Below are positions 35,731-44,298 of a DNA stretch of 64,000 nucleotides, piece after piece. This DNA comes from Spirosoma sordidisoli (GTDB taxonomy: Bacteria; Bacteroidota; Bacteroidia; Cytophagales; Spirosomataceae). The stretch is from NCBI RefSeq assembly GCF_004138325.1, contig NZ_SBLB01000001.1:744001-808000 (forward strand), written 5' to 3'. Below the pieces are notes generated by a model that saw only the letters and a program-made list of their open reading frames with translations, ran no database searches and was not told the origin of the DNA. Each line of letters starts with the position of its first letter. Position 1 is the stretch's first letter. The position numbers were made by a program, and so were the translations under genes.

Positions 35731-37920
35731 ATGCGTACCCGTTTTTTCTGGCTTTGTAGTTTACTGAGTGTCGGCGCCATGGCGCAGCCCCGGCCGGCAG
35801 ACGATCCGTTCCTGCATCGGCTATACGACCGGCTGCACGCGTCGCCGGCACAAACCAAATACCGAACCATTGCCCCCATGCCCATTGGGGCGGTTTATGT
35901 GCAGCAGCCCGGCGAAGGCGAAACCGAGATGCGGGCCCATTTCCGCACCATGAAACAACTGGGATTCAACGCCCTCAAGCAGATCATGACCGTACCGGGC
36001 TGGACCATCGAGCAGGTTCAGCTGATTGCGCTCGAGGAAGGGATCATTCCCTGGTGGTATGGCGAAGGGGGCTGGCAATCCATCACCCCTGCGCTGCTCA
36101 AAACCCTCGACATTCCCGTCAACACGCCTATGGCCGAGGTTCGGCAGCACCCGCGCATGCTGGCTCACCAGCAGGAGCTGTTACGCCAGCGTATCCTGAA
36201 AAGCGATGCGCTGATGAAAGCTACGGGAAAGCCGTTAAAGGACCGTAGTGTAGCCTACGAACCGGAGCTGGGCGGGCGCGGATTCGACCTGACCGATCGC
36301 GGCAAACAGCTGTTCAGGCAGTGGGTACGGCAGCAGTACGGCACCATTGAGCGGCTGAACCAGGTCTGGAATCAGAACCATGCGGGGCTACAACCCGGCG
36401 AAGGCGATCCGTTTGCTTCCTGGGATGATTTCGAGAAGCGCTACGGCCAGCTGGGCAACAAAGAATACCGGCACCTGCATGATATTCTGGACTTCAAGGT
36501 AGAACACAGCCTCGAAAGCATCCGGCAAACCTGCGAACGCTTCCGCGCCTTCGACTCCAGCGCCGTATTCAGGGGCGGGGGCGAGATAGGCCTGTTTCAT
36601 CCGCTGGCGTGGTATGGCGTAGATCTCGAACGCGTGGCGGATCTGATGACCCGGTATGGTTCGTTTTACCCCTCCATCCATTTTGCCTGGCATTACGGCG
36701 AAGTCAACTATGAACTCGTTCGGCCGTTCTACATGCAGGCCTCGCTGGCCAACGACTTCTTCAAGGGGGGCTGGGCCGCTACCTGGGAGTCGACCGGTGG
36801 GCCGCAGCAGTTCAGCGGTGGCCGGGGTGGAGCCGACTTTACCGTTGACGAGGGCACGATTACCCAGTTTCTGCTGAGCCAGATTGCGGCTGGCTTCCGG
36901 GGCTGGGGTGCCTGGGCCTGGAACGCCCGCACAGCTGGCTGGGAAGCCGGCGAGTACGCCCTGCTCGACCGGCACAACCAGGTAACCGCCCGCGCCGTCC
37001 GGATGGGGCAGATTGGACAGGCAGCCAACCGCTACCGCGATGAGCTGTGGGCCGCCCACAAAGAACCGATTGTGGGCGTACTCTACGACTGGCATAACGA
37101 AGCCACCTGGGCCGCCATGAGCGAGTCGGGCCGGGAAGAATTTCGGCTACGGCCGATGCAGGCCAGAGTCGGCATCAGCCGGGCGCTCATCAACGCCAAT
37201 ATCCCGTTCGAATACGTCACGACGCCCGACCTGGCCAAAGGGCTGGGTGGCCGTTACCGGGTTCTCTACGTACCGGCCCAGGTCAGCCTCAGCCGCGACT
37301 TGGTCCGGCAGCTGGGTGGATACGTCAGGCAGGGCGGCCGGTTGGTGATGGATGTACCGTCGGGCTATTATGATGAATTTACCGCGCTGCTGTCCACGAA
37401 GGCGGGGAGCGAATTTGAGCAGTTGACCGGGGTTACCATCCGCGACTATCAGGGGTCGGGAGTCAACCGGACGTACCGGCTTGGCACCACGCCTGTTTCG
37501 GGGATGATTGCTACGCTGCAACCGACAACGGCCCGCGTCGTGAGCCGATTTGACGATGGCCAGCCCGCCATCACCGAACAAACAGCCGGCCGCGGAACAG
37601 CCGTGGTGCTGGGCTACGAGGCCGCCCGGATGTGCTTCAGGCCGGGACAGGCAGCGGCAGAGAACCAGTTGATCAGCCAGGTTCTGGGCAACAATCAGCC
37701 GCCCTACCGCTGTACCGATGCCATTGTGTACCGGCTGGCGGCACCCGCAGCCGACCATTACTTTTTTATCAACGATGGTCCCGCCCGCACGGCTTCCCTG
37801 ACAACGGGTGCGATCCGGTACAAAGCGGTTGTAGACGCCCTGACGAATGAACCACTCGATCTGAACCGCCCTGTTCCGCTCGATGCCAACAGTGGCCGAT
37901 GGATACGGGCCATCCGCTGA
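35731..37920 (+). CDS. secreted beta-galactosidase-like glycoside hydrolase (GH42-type)
   Basis: 729 residues with a signal peptide (cut near AMAQP). TIM-barrel region to about residue 430: early GAVYVQQPGEGETEMRAHF resembles the start of GH42 catalytic domains; candidate acid/base Glu is in AYEPELGG (E177 or E179) and candidate nucleophile is E353 in TWESTGGPQQFSG. After this comes a trimerisation-like domain (about 440-650; VGVLYDWHNEATW, YRVLYVPAQVSLS, GGRLVMDVPSGYYDEF) and a small beta domain. Probably removes galactose or a related sugar outside the cytoplasm. Divergent from well-known GH42, so activity is tentative. Confidence 0.7.
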   Translation: MRTRFFWLCSLLSVGAMAQPRPADDPFLHRLYDRLHASPAQTKYRTIAPMPIGAVYVQQPGEGETEMRAHFRTMKQLGFNALKQIMTVPGWTIEQVQLIALEEGIIPWWYGEGGWQSITPALLKTLDIPVNTPMAEVRQHPRMLAHQQELLRQRILKSDALMKATGKPLKDRSVAYEPELGGRGFDLTDRGKQLFRQWVRQQYGTIERLNQVWNQNHAGLQPGEGDPFASWDDFEKRYGQLGNKEYRHLHDILDFKVEHSLESIRQTCERFRAFDSSAVFRGGGEIGLFHPLAWYGVDLERVADLMTRYGSFYPSIHFAWHYGEVNYELVRPFYMQASLANDFFKGGWAATWESTGGPQQFSGGRGGADFTVDEGTITQFLLSQIAAGFRGWGAWAWNARTAGWEAGEYALLDRHNQVTARAVRMGQIGQAANRYRDELWAAHKEPIVGVLYDWHNEATWAAMSESGREEFRLRPMQARVGISRALINANIPFEYVTTPDLAKGLGGRYRVLYVPAQVSLSRDLVRQLGGYVRQGGRLVMDVPSGYYDEFTALLSTKAGSEFEQLTGVTIRDYQGSGVNRTYRLGTTPVSGMIATLQPTTARVVSRFDDGQPAITEQTAGRGTAVVLGYEAARMCFRPGQAAAENQLISQVLGNNQPPYRCTDAIVYRLAAPAADHYFFINDGPARTASLTTGAIRYKAVVDALTNEPLDLNRPVPLDANSGRWIRAIR

Positions 37921-37947
37921 TACGAACCCATTGCACGAATACAACCC

Positions 37948-39090
37948 ATGGCCATGCAGACGCCCTATCAGAACCGACGTTTATTTCTTCAACAGGCGGC
38001 AACGCTGAGCCTGGGTGCCGCAGCGGGTTTATCGACCTCAGCCCAGGCCGCTCCGGCACCAGCCGCTGCGACACCGCCAACCGACACACCCCAGCCTACC
38101 GACGTACAGAAACGCTGGATGGACCTCAAATTCGGCATGTTCGTGCATTTTGGCATCAATACCTATTACGATACCGAATGGAGCGATGGCACGCTCGATC
38201 CGGTCCGGTTCAACCCCACCCGGCTCGATACGGACCAGTGGTGTCGGGTTGCCAAAGCAGCTGGCATGAACTACATCGTCTTCATTACCAAGCACCACGA
38301 CGGCTTCTGCCTCTGGCCCAGCCAGCACACCCGCTACTCGGTGGCCTCGACCCCGTTCGGGCGCGATGTGCTGCAGCTGGCCGTAGCATCGGCACGCAAG
38401 CATGGCTTGAAAGTCGGTCTGTATTACTCGCTATGGGACCGTCGTGAAAAAACGCACGACACCGACGATTGGGCTTATGTCGACTTCATGAAAAAGCAGC
38501 TGCATGAACTGCTTACTAACTACGGCGACATCGTGGAGCTATGGTTCGATGGCTTCTGGAAAAAACAGAAAACGGGCTGGACCAAAAAAGGAGAAATTGA
38601 GGGTGAGCTGGCGCCCAAAGATGCCCGGGCCAACCGGGATCAGGCCTTCATAGAGGCCTGGCGAAACGAGGGAGCCTACCGCTGGCAAATGGATCACGTG
38701 TACCAGTACATCAAATCGCTCCAGCCCGATTGTCTGGTGATGAACAACTCCACTACGGCCTACCCGGGGGTGCCGCTGCATCCGGTCGATATTCGCAGTG
38801 GCGAGAAATACACCCGCCCCACCACCGATCAGAAAGTATGGAACTGGCTGGGCCGCGACCGGTTTCTGCCCATGCAGATCGAAACCACGATGTCGACAAA
38901 AGGCGACAAGCAGTTCCCGTCGGGCAACTGGTTCTGGCACGAATGGGATCATTCCGTAGCCTCGAAAGAACAGATAAAAAGCTGGCTGAGTACAGCCGCC
39001 CAGATGCAGGCCAACCTGCTGCTGAACGTGGGACCGATGGCCAGCGGCCGGTTACGCCCCGAAGATGAGCAGGTGCTGCTGTCGCTCTAG
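37948..39090 (+). CDS. GH29 alpha-L-fucosidase, C-terminally short
   Basis: 380 residues. N-terminus NRRLFLQQAATLSLGAAAG looks like a Tat signal. The catalytic barrel is intact from WMDLKFGMFVHFG through TKHHDGFCLWPS, VGLYYSLWD and the nucleophile D201 in VELWFDGFW, to NLLLNVGPMASG. The protein then stops at VLLSL, where other GH29 enzymes go on with a WLxxNGEAIY block and a beta-sandwich; no continuation is found in any frame, because the convergent next gene overlaps the stop by 4 bp. Should release L-fucose from glycans taken up or handled by the SusCD pair. Activity probable but the truncation is a caveat. Confidence 0.85.
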   Translation: MAMQTPYQNRRLFLQQAATLSLGAAAGLSTSAQAAPAPAAATPPTDTPQPTDVQKRWMDLKFGMFVHFGINTYYDTEWSDGTLDPVRFNPTRLDTDQWCRVAKAAGMNYIVFITKHHDGFCLWPSQHTRYSVASTPFGRDVLQLAVASARKHGLKVGLYYSLWDRREKTHDTDDWAYVDFMKKQLHELLTNYGDIVELWFDGFWKKQKTGWTKKGEIEGELAPKDARANRDQAFIEAWRNEGAYRWQMDHVYQYIKSLQPDCLVMNNSTTAYPGVPLHPVDIRSGEKYTRPTTDQKVWNWLGRDRFLPMQIETTMSTKGDKQFPSGNWFWHEWDHSVASKEQIKSWLSTAAQMQANLLLNVGPMASGRLRPEDEQVLLSL

Positions 39091-39641
39091 CCCTGACGCC
39101 GTCGCTCGATGGCGTCACGAACGCGGGCGGCACTTTCGTAATCTTCTTTTCGAATGATTCTGGCCAGTAACTCCTCCAGTTCGGCGAGGGTGTACTCCGC
39201 GTATGACCCTTTTTTATCCCGGACTTTATCGTCGGGGTAGTAGCCGGTCAGTTCCAGAACGGCCTGGGTAACCAACACCGGGCAGCTGGCCCGTACGGCC
39301 ATCGCGATCGCATCAGAGGGTCGGGCATCGATCTGAAGCGGCCCCAGCGGTCCGTCGAGATACAACTGGGCAAAGAATACGTAGTCACTGTCGACCCGAT
39401 CGATCAGTACTTTGGTGAGTCGGGTTTCGAGCCGTTCGAGTGTCTGGTGAAACAGGTCGTGGGTCATGGGCCTGACCGGGTTCATCTTCTCCATAGCCAT
39501 GGCGATTGCCTGCGCTTCGGCCGGCCCGATGATAAGCGGGATTCGTCGTTTGCTGTGGGCATCTTCCAGCATCAATGCGTAGTTACCCGGCTTCGACAGG
39601 CTTTCCGACAGCGCCACGATGCTCAGTTCAATCGTCTCCAT
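39087..39641 (-). CDS. bifunctional nuclease (DUF151) family protein with UVR motif
   Basis: 184 residues. DUF151/BFN domain: LMLEDAHSKRRIPLIIGPAEAQAIA (seen at about 21-46), MTHDLFHQTLERL and ARPSDAIAMAVRA. The C-terminal 35 residues form a UvrB/UvrC-type helix pair (LEELLARIIRKEDYESAARVRD). This two-part form is common in Bacteroidota. Plant and bacterial members have reported nuclease activity, but the bacterial role is not settled. The start overlaps the end of the small upstream gene by 14 bp, so it may be read as the end of the nickel-transporter transcript. Confidence 0.88.
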   Translation of the reverse strand: METIELSIVALSESLSKPGNYALMLEDAHSKRRIPLIIGPAEAQAIAMAMEKMNPVRPMTHDLFHQTLERLETRLTKVLIDRVDSDYVFFAQLYLDGPLGPLQIDARPSDAIAMAVRASCPVLVTQAVLELTGYYPDDKVRDKKGSYAEYTLAELEELLARIIRKEDYESAARVRDAIERRRQG

Positions 39642-39858
39642 GCTCCTGATTTCGTTGAATAAACTGGCACAACTCCCCTATATCGGTAAAGGGTGAAATT
39701 ACGAATCCTTCGGCACTGAGCCGGTACAGATCGCGCGCTTCTACTTCGACCTCGAAGCCGTTCTCGAGGTAGATGTGCCTGCCGACCTGCTGCCGTACCC
39801 CTAGTTTCATTTCCTGTAAGGCATACAGCACAAAGTCTGTCTCGTCATAGGTATGCAT
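39628..39858 (-). CDS. small hypothetical protein, 76 aa
   Basis: From the ATG at 39858, which shares one base with the TGA of the nickel-transporter gene (TGATG overlap); the frame is open further upstream but that overlap and composition support this start. 76 acidic residues with no signal or membrane segment, e.g. DETDFVLYALQEMKLG and YRLSAEGFVISPFTDIGE. No family recognised. Tight coupling between the NiCoT-like transporter and the DUF151 gene suggests it is translated with them. Confidence 0.6.
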   Translation of the reverse strand: MHTYDETDFVLYALQEMKLGVRQQVGRHIYLENGFEVEVEARDLYRLSAEGFVISPFTDIGELCQFIQRNQEHGDD

Positions 39859-40502
39859 CAGCCCGCCAGGTTTTCGTAAAGCACCTGTATACCCAACCCG
39901 ATACACAACCCGGCCGATATAACGATCAGCCCCGTACGAACCCCCGGATTGGCCGTCAGCCGCACCGAAAACGGGATACTGAACGCACTGGCGGCTACCA
40001 TCATACCGGCCATAGACCCCAGGCCGAACAGCAGCAGGTATACCAGCCCGGCCCCTGCTTCCCTGATCTGGGTGAGTACTGACAGCATCAACGCCCCGCT
40101 ACCGGCCAGGCCATGTACCAGTCCCACACCGTACGCCAGCCGGTGGGTATGCGGCCGGGGTTGTCCGTTGTGAAGGTGGGTATGCCCAGTAGCCGACCCG
40201 TCGGGCAACAGCCGCAGCCGATACAACCGAACCATACCCAGAACGACCAGCATCAGGCCCACCCCGGCTTCCAGGTAGCGAAACGTATCTACCTGGCTGG
40301 CAACGCGTCCGGCGATGAATACGACACCCACCAGCAGAATGGTTGAGGTATGACCCAGCCCCCAGAACGCGCCATCTTTCAGCGACAGCCAGATATTGTT
40401 CCGCTGGGTGACGATGCTGCTCACCGCCACCAGATGGTCAGCTTCGAACGCATGCGTAAACCCAACCGCCAGGGCTAACACGAAAGGGAGCAGAATGTCC
40501 AT
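39858..40502 (-). CDS. NiCoT-like nickel/cobalt transporter
   Basis: 214 residues, about six membrane helices. The first helix has the HX4DH signature of nickel/cobalt transporters (H17, D22, H23 in GFTHAFEADHLVAV), and a second marker is GHTSTILLVG (about 50-59). A His-rich loop (TGHTHLHNGQPRPHTH, about 105-120) is typical of metal-binding loops. It lies directly after the hydrogenase maturation genes, so supply of Ni2+ for the NiFe centre is the natural role. Shorter than HoxN/NixA (~330 residues), closer to UreH-like members. Confidence 0.8.
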   Translation of the reverse strand: MDILLPFVLALAVGFTHAFEADHLVAVSSIVTQRNNIWLSLKDGAFWGLGHTSTILLVGVVFIAGRVASQVDTFRYLEAGVGLMLVVLGMVRLYRLRLLPDGSATGHTHLHNGQPRPHTHRLAYGVGLVHGLAGSGALMLSVLTQIREAGAGLVYLLLFGLGSMAGMMVAASAFSIPFSVRLTANPGVRTGLIVISAGLCIGLGIQVLYENLAG

Positions 40503-40565
40503 GCTACTGGTTAGTTATCAAGTTTCGTTTCATCTATCCGGCGGTCAGCGCCGTCACCGTTGCCC

Positions 40566-40707
40566 GCACAAGCTCAGCTTATCACCCCCACCGTGGTCCG
40601 TGTCCTCACGGACCACCCGTGCGTCAGCAAAAAACGTCCGGTTAGGTGGTCCGTGTCCCCACGGACCACGGTGACTATTCTGATCTGCACCAGCCTCAGC
40701 TTATCAC
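40566..40707. repeat. paired REP-like hairpins bounded by a 20-bp direct repeat
   Basis: Two near-identical 24-nt hairpins with 10-bp stems GTGGTCCGTG/CACGGACCAC: 40593-40616 (loop TCCT) and 40646-40669 (loop TCCC). The pair is bracketed by an imperfect direct repeat, 40566-40585 and 40687-40707, that shares the exact 13-mer CTCAGCTTATCAC; the second copy includes the last codons of the NHL gene. It fills the gap between the NHL gene and the nickel transporter. Confidence 0.8.
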
Positions 40708-41814
40708 TAGCCGACCCAGTACGACGCGGTGGTTGCCCGTATCGGCAATGGCCAGGCGATCCCCGTCGATGCAGATCGAGAAAGGCCAGTATAGCTGCCG
40801 ATCCGTACCGAAGCGGGTATTGACATTTTCGCTGCCGGTCTGAAAGTTGGCGTGCCCGATCAGTCCATCGGCCAATGGGTTACTGGCGCGCGGTACCCGT
40901 TCGAACCAGAGCAGTCGGCTGTTGCCGGTGTCGGCGACGAGAAGGCCTTTCCTGTAGAAAAAAGCATCGTAAGTCCAGTTCAGCGTATGCTGCTCGGGGC
41001 TAAGCCGAAACTGGTTCTGCCCGTTCGCATCGAAGTCGGGTTGCCCGACCAGCGCATCGGCGGGCTGCGTAAACGCCGAATGCCAGTCGTTCCAGAGCAG
41101 CGTCCGGTAATACTGCGTATCGGCAATGGCCAGCTGCCCGTCCGGGCCGACCCGCACCGAATAGGGCCAGACGGGTTCGTGGTTTTCATAATCCCGCTCG
41201 GTAAAGCCCGGCTTGCCAATCACCCCGTCGGCGCGGGCGAACGATTGGGTAGGTATCTGCTCGTAAAACAATACCCGCCGGTTACCGGTATCCGCAATCC
41301 AGAGCCGCTCGCCATCCGAAAAAACACCGTAGGGCCAGTTTAATGACTGCGCATTCGGCGCCGTTCCGATGCCCCCCACATTGGGCTGATTACCGTTGAA
41401 ATCAGGCTGCCCCAGCACCACATCGGCCGGCTGGCCCGAACAGGTCGGAAACGAGAGCCAGATCAGGACACGGTGGTTCCAGGCATCGGCCACCACCAGC
41501 CGCTCCCCATCCGACCAGAGCCCCGACGGATACTGCAACGTGCTGGCTCCGGTGCTGCCACCGGCATTACGACCCGTATCGGCCGAATCGGGCTGGCCCA
41601 GTACCAGATCAGGTTCGGCAAATTCCGTTTCGGGCAGTCGATGCCAGATGAAGACCCGATTTTGACCGGTGTCGGCTACGAAGAGCGTACGGCCAGCCAG
41701 CCAGACCCCACGCGGAGCCAGAAACGGGTTGCCCAACGCGCCCCGAAACACACGACTGTCGGGAAGCAGGGGTGCCAGATTCAGTAGCGAGGCAGGGGGC
41801 GGCTGGCTGGTCAT
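40696..41814 (-). CDS. NHL-repeat beta-propeller protein of the hydrogenase locus
   Basis: 372 residues with six NHL repeats, each marked by a DTGNxRV-type core: VADTGQNRVFIW, VADAWNHRVLIW, IADTGNRRVLFY, IADTQYYRTLLW, VADTGNSRLLWF, IADTGNHRVVLG. No signal peptide, so cytoplasmic. It follows hypE by 3 bp. NHL proteins accompany group 2a uptake hydrogenases in cyanobacteria, where they are thought to help mature the small subunit or serve as a docking scaffold; that role is unproven. Here the propeller could bind the hydrogenase or its electron acceptor. Confidence 0.85.
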   Translation of the reverse strand: MTSQPPPASLLNLAPLLPDSRVFRGALGNPFLAPRGVWLAGRTLFVADTGQNRVFIWHRLPETEFAEPDLVLGQPDSADTGRNAGGSTGASTLQYPSGLWSDGERLVVADAWNHRVLIWLSFPTCSGQPADVVLGQPDFNGNQPNVGGIGTAPNAQSLNWPYGVFSDGERLWIADTGNRRVLFYEQIPTQSFARADGVIGKPGFTERDYENHEPVWPYSVRVGPDGQLAIADTQYYRTLLWNDWHSAFTQPADALVGQPDFDANGQNQFRLSPEQHTLNWTYDAFFYRKGLLVADTGNSRLLWFERVPRASNPLADGLIGHANFQTGSENVNTRFGTDRQLYWPFSICIDGDRLAIADTGNHRVVLGRLVIS

Positions 41815-41817
41815 GGA

Positions 41818-42870
41818 TTAGCAGATTCGGGGAAGTTGTTCGCCCACCAGCATACTCACCACCCGACGACCACCAATCCGGCTGGTGAGAACAACCTGAC
41901 CGGGATGCTCGGTGGTAACACGGCCAATGACCGCGGCCGACTCGCCATAGGGCAACGTTTGCAGCCTGCCTACGAATCGCTCGGCGACGTCGGCCGCGAC
42001 GATAGCCAGAAAAACGCCTTCGTTCGCTACGTACAGCGGATCGAGCCCCAGCAGTTCGCAGGCACCGGCGACCTCTTCCAGAACGGGCAGACTGGCTTGC
42101 TGAATGTCGATACCTATCCGGGTCGGGCCAACGTTGCGGTCGCGGGCAATCTCGTTGAGCACCGTTGCCACGCCCCCCCGCGTCGGATCGCGCAGCAGGT
42201 GAATTGCCGGACCAAATTCATCGAGTAAGGTCCGAACGGTATGGTTCAGGGGAGCGGTGTCGCTTTGCAGGCTGGTTTCAAATTCCAGTCCTTCGCGCAC
42301 CGACATGATAGCCATGCCGTGGGTAGCGATGTTGCCGCTCACGATCAGTTTATCGCCCGGCTGTACGCGGCCAACGCTGATATCGGCTTTCGGGTGAAGC
42401 ATTCCAATACCCGCCGTATTGATAAAAATCCGGTCGCCTTTACCGCGCTCCACCACTTTGGTATCGCCCGTTACGATTTGCACACCGGCCTGATCGGCGG
42501 CTGTTTTTATACTGACCAGCACCGCCCAGAACTCGCTCATGGTCAGCCCCTCTTCCAGAATAAAACTGAGCGACAGATAGCGGGGTATGGCTCCGCACAT
42601 GGCCAGGTCATTGACGGTGCCGTTGACCGCCAGCTCGCCAATGGTACCGCCCGGAAAGAACGGGGGCGAAATCACGTAACTGTCCGTCGTAAAAGCGGTC
42701 TTACCCGTCAGGTCGAGAATAGCGCCGTCGTGGTGCGTGTCGAGCAGGGGGTTTTTGAGCAGGTCGAACACGCCCGCTTCGAGCAGTTTATGGGTCAGGG
42801 TGCCTCCGCTTCCGTGGCCGAGCGTGATAACATCGAAATCCAGTTTGGGCATCGGGCAGGCAAGTTGCAT
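41818..42870 (-). CDS. hypE: hydrogenase expression/formation protein HypE
   Basis: Makes the thiocyanate on its C-terminal Cys that becomes the CN ligands of the NiFe site, from carbamoyl passed by HypF. 350 residues from the ATG at 42870; an upstream GTG (42939) would overlap hypD and is less likely. Family start is LDFDVITLGHGSGGTLTHKLL, ATP site blocks include TTDSYVISPPFFPGG and VNDLAMCGA, and the chain ends in the obligatory PRIC (Cys last). Followed after 3 bp by the NHL gene. Confidence 0.96.
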   Translation of the reverse strand: MQLACPMPKLDFDVITLGHGSGGTLTHKLLEAGVFDLLKNPLLDTHHDGAILDLTGKTAFTTDSYVISPPFFPGGTIGELAVNGTVNDLAMCGAIPRYLSLSFILEEGLTMSEFWAVLVSIKTAADQAGVQIVTGDTKVVERGKGDRIFINTAGIGMLHPKADISVGRVQPGDKLIVSGNIATHGMAIMSVREGLEFETSLQSDTAPLNHTVRTLLDEFGPAIHLLRDPTRGGVATVLNEIARDRNVGPTRIGIDIQQASLPVLEEVAGACELLGLDPLYVANEGVFLAIVAADVAERFVGRLQTLPYGESAAVIGRVTTEHPGQVVLTSRIGGRRVVSMLVGEQLPRIC

Positions 42871-42922
42871 AGCGTATCGGTTGGGTAGTATGAAGAACGG
42901 ACGAATGACAACGAACTGAGCG

Positions 42923-44026
42923 TCATTCGACACAGTCACTCAGGGCTGACGAAAAATGATAATAAGCCGCGCAGGCTCCCTCTGACGAGACCATGGGCGC
43001 ACCCAGCGGACGTTCGGGGTTGCAGCGCGTGCCAAACTGGGTACATTCGTTCGGCTTCCGGATTCCTTTCAGCACCAGCCCGGCAATACAGTCGGGGCAC
43101 TCGGGCACTTTAGCGATAGACACCGAAAACTTACGATTGGCGTCGAAGCTGGCCAGCTCCCGACGTACCTCCCAGCCACTCCGGGGAATGGTACCGATAC
43201 CGCGCCACTCCCGGTCGACAACCTCGAACACCTGGTCGATAACCCGTCGGGCATCGGGATTGCCTTCGGCCCGAACCACGCGGGTATACTGGTTTTCGAG
43301 CTTGTGCTCACCCCGTTCCAGCTGCCGGATGGTCATCAGAATACCGTGCAGCAGATCGACCGGTTCGAAGCCCGTTACGACGATGGGAAGCCGGTATCGC
43401 TCGGCCAGCGGAGCGTACTCGCCGGTGCCCATGATGGTACATACGTGGCCTGCCGCCAGAAACGCCTGAATGTTCGTATCAGGGTCGTTCATCACGGCTT
43501 CCATGGCGGGAGGCACCAGCACGTGCGAAGCCAGGATCGAATAGTTCGTCAACCCCAGCTGGTGGGCCTGTACTACCGACAGCGCATTGGCCGGGGCCGT
43601 TGTTTCGAACCCCACCGCGAAGAATACTACCTCCCGATCGGGGTTGTCGCGGGCCAGCCGGACGGCTTCCAGGGGCGAGTAAAGGATACGGACATCGGCC
43701 CCACCGGCTTTGGCTTCGAGCAGGCTCTTGCCGGAGCCGGGTACCCGAATCATGTCACCAAACGAACACAGCATAACCCCTTTTTCTTCAGCCAGGTATA
43801 CAGCTTTGTCGATCAGGTTAACCGGCGTGACGCAGACCGGACAACCCGGCCCGTGTACCATGGTAACCGATTCGGGCAGCAGGTTCAGGATGCCGTTTTT
43901 GACGAGGCTGTGGGTTTGCCCACCACACACTTCCATAATTGTCCAGGGGCGGGTAACGGTGCGGTGAATTTCCTGCACGTACTGCTCTACCTGCTCGGGG
44001 TCGCGGTATTCGCTGAGGTGTTTCAT
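42923..44026 (-). CDS. hypD: hydrogenase formation protein HypD
   Basis: Scaffold with a 4Fe-4S cluster on which, with HypC, the Fe(CN)2CO unit is built. 367 residues. Conserved Cys motifs are MEVCGGQTHS, VHGPGCPVCVTP, AVGFETTAPANA and the C-terminal CTQFGTRCNPERPLGAPMVSSEGAC blocks, all intact. The ATG overlaps the hypC stop (ATGA). Confidence 0.97.
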   Translation of the reverse strand: MKHLSEYRDPEQVEQYVQEIHRTVTRPWTIMEVCGGQTHSLVKNGILNLLPESVTMVHGPGCPVCVTPVNLIDKAVYLAEEKGVMLCSFGDMIRVPGSGKSLLEAKAGGADVRILYSPLEAVRLARDNPDREVVFFAVGFETTAPANALSVVQAHQLGLTNYSILASHVLVPPAMEAVMNDPDTNIQAFLAAGHVCTIMGTGEYAPLAERYRLPIVVTGFEPVDLLHGILMTIRQLERGEHKLENQYTRVVRAEGNPDARRVIDQVFEVVDREWRGIGTIPRSGWEVRRELASFDANRKFSVSIAKVPECPDCIAGLVLKGIRKPNECTQFGTRCNPERPLGAPMVSSEGACAAYYHFSSALSDCVE

Positions 44027-44298
44027 CAGTGGTTACGGTCAATCTGGCTGCTCTCTACCAACTCATCCAGCTCCCCTATTTCGGCCAGGTACTGGAACGA
44101 CTTCTGGGCCTCTTCCTCGTCGACGACACTAATGGCTACGCCCACATGTACCAGAACATAGTCTCCCACGTCAGCATGAGGAACCATGTCCAGACTAGCT
44201 TCTTTCGTGATGCCGCCAAACGACACCTGGGCCATACGCACCAGCCCATCGTACTGGTATTCAATGGATTTTATTTTACCGGGAATGGCTAAGCACAT
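44026..44298 (-). CDS. hypC: hydrogenase assembly chaperone HypC
   Basis: 90 residues starting with the obligatory MCLAIPGKI, whose Cys2 carries the iron unit and contacts the large subunit precursor. The middle VSFGGITKEASLDMVP and GDYVLVHVGVAISVVDEEEA are typical. Overlaps the end of hypF by 23 bp and the start of hypD by 1 base, indicating coupled translation. Confidence 0.96.
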   Translation of the reverse strand: MCLAIPGKIKSIEYQYDGLVRMAQVSFGGITKEASLDMVPHADVGDYVLVHVGVAISVVDEEEAQKSFQYLAEIGELDELVESSQIDRNH

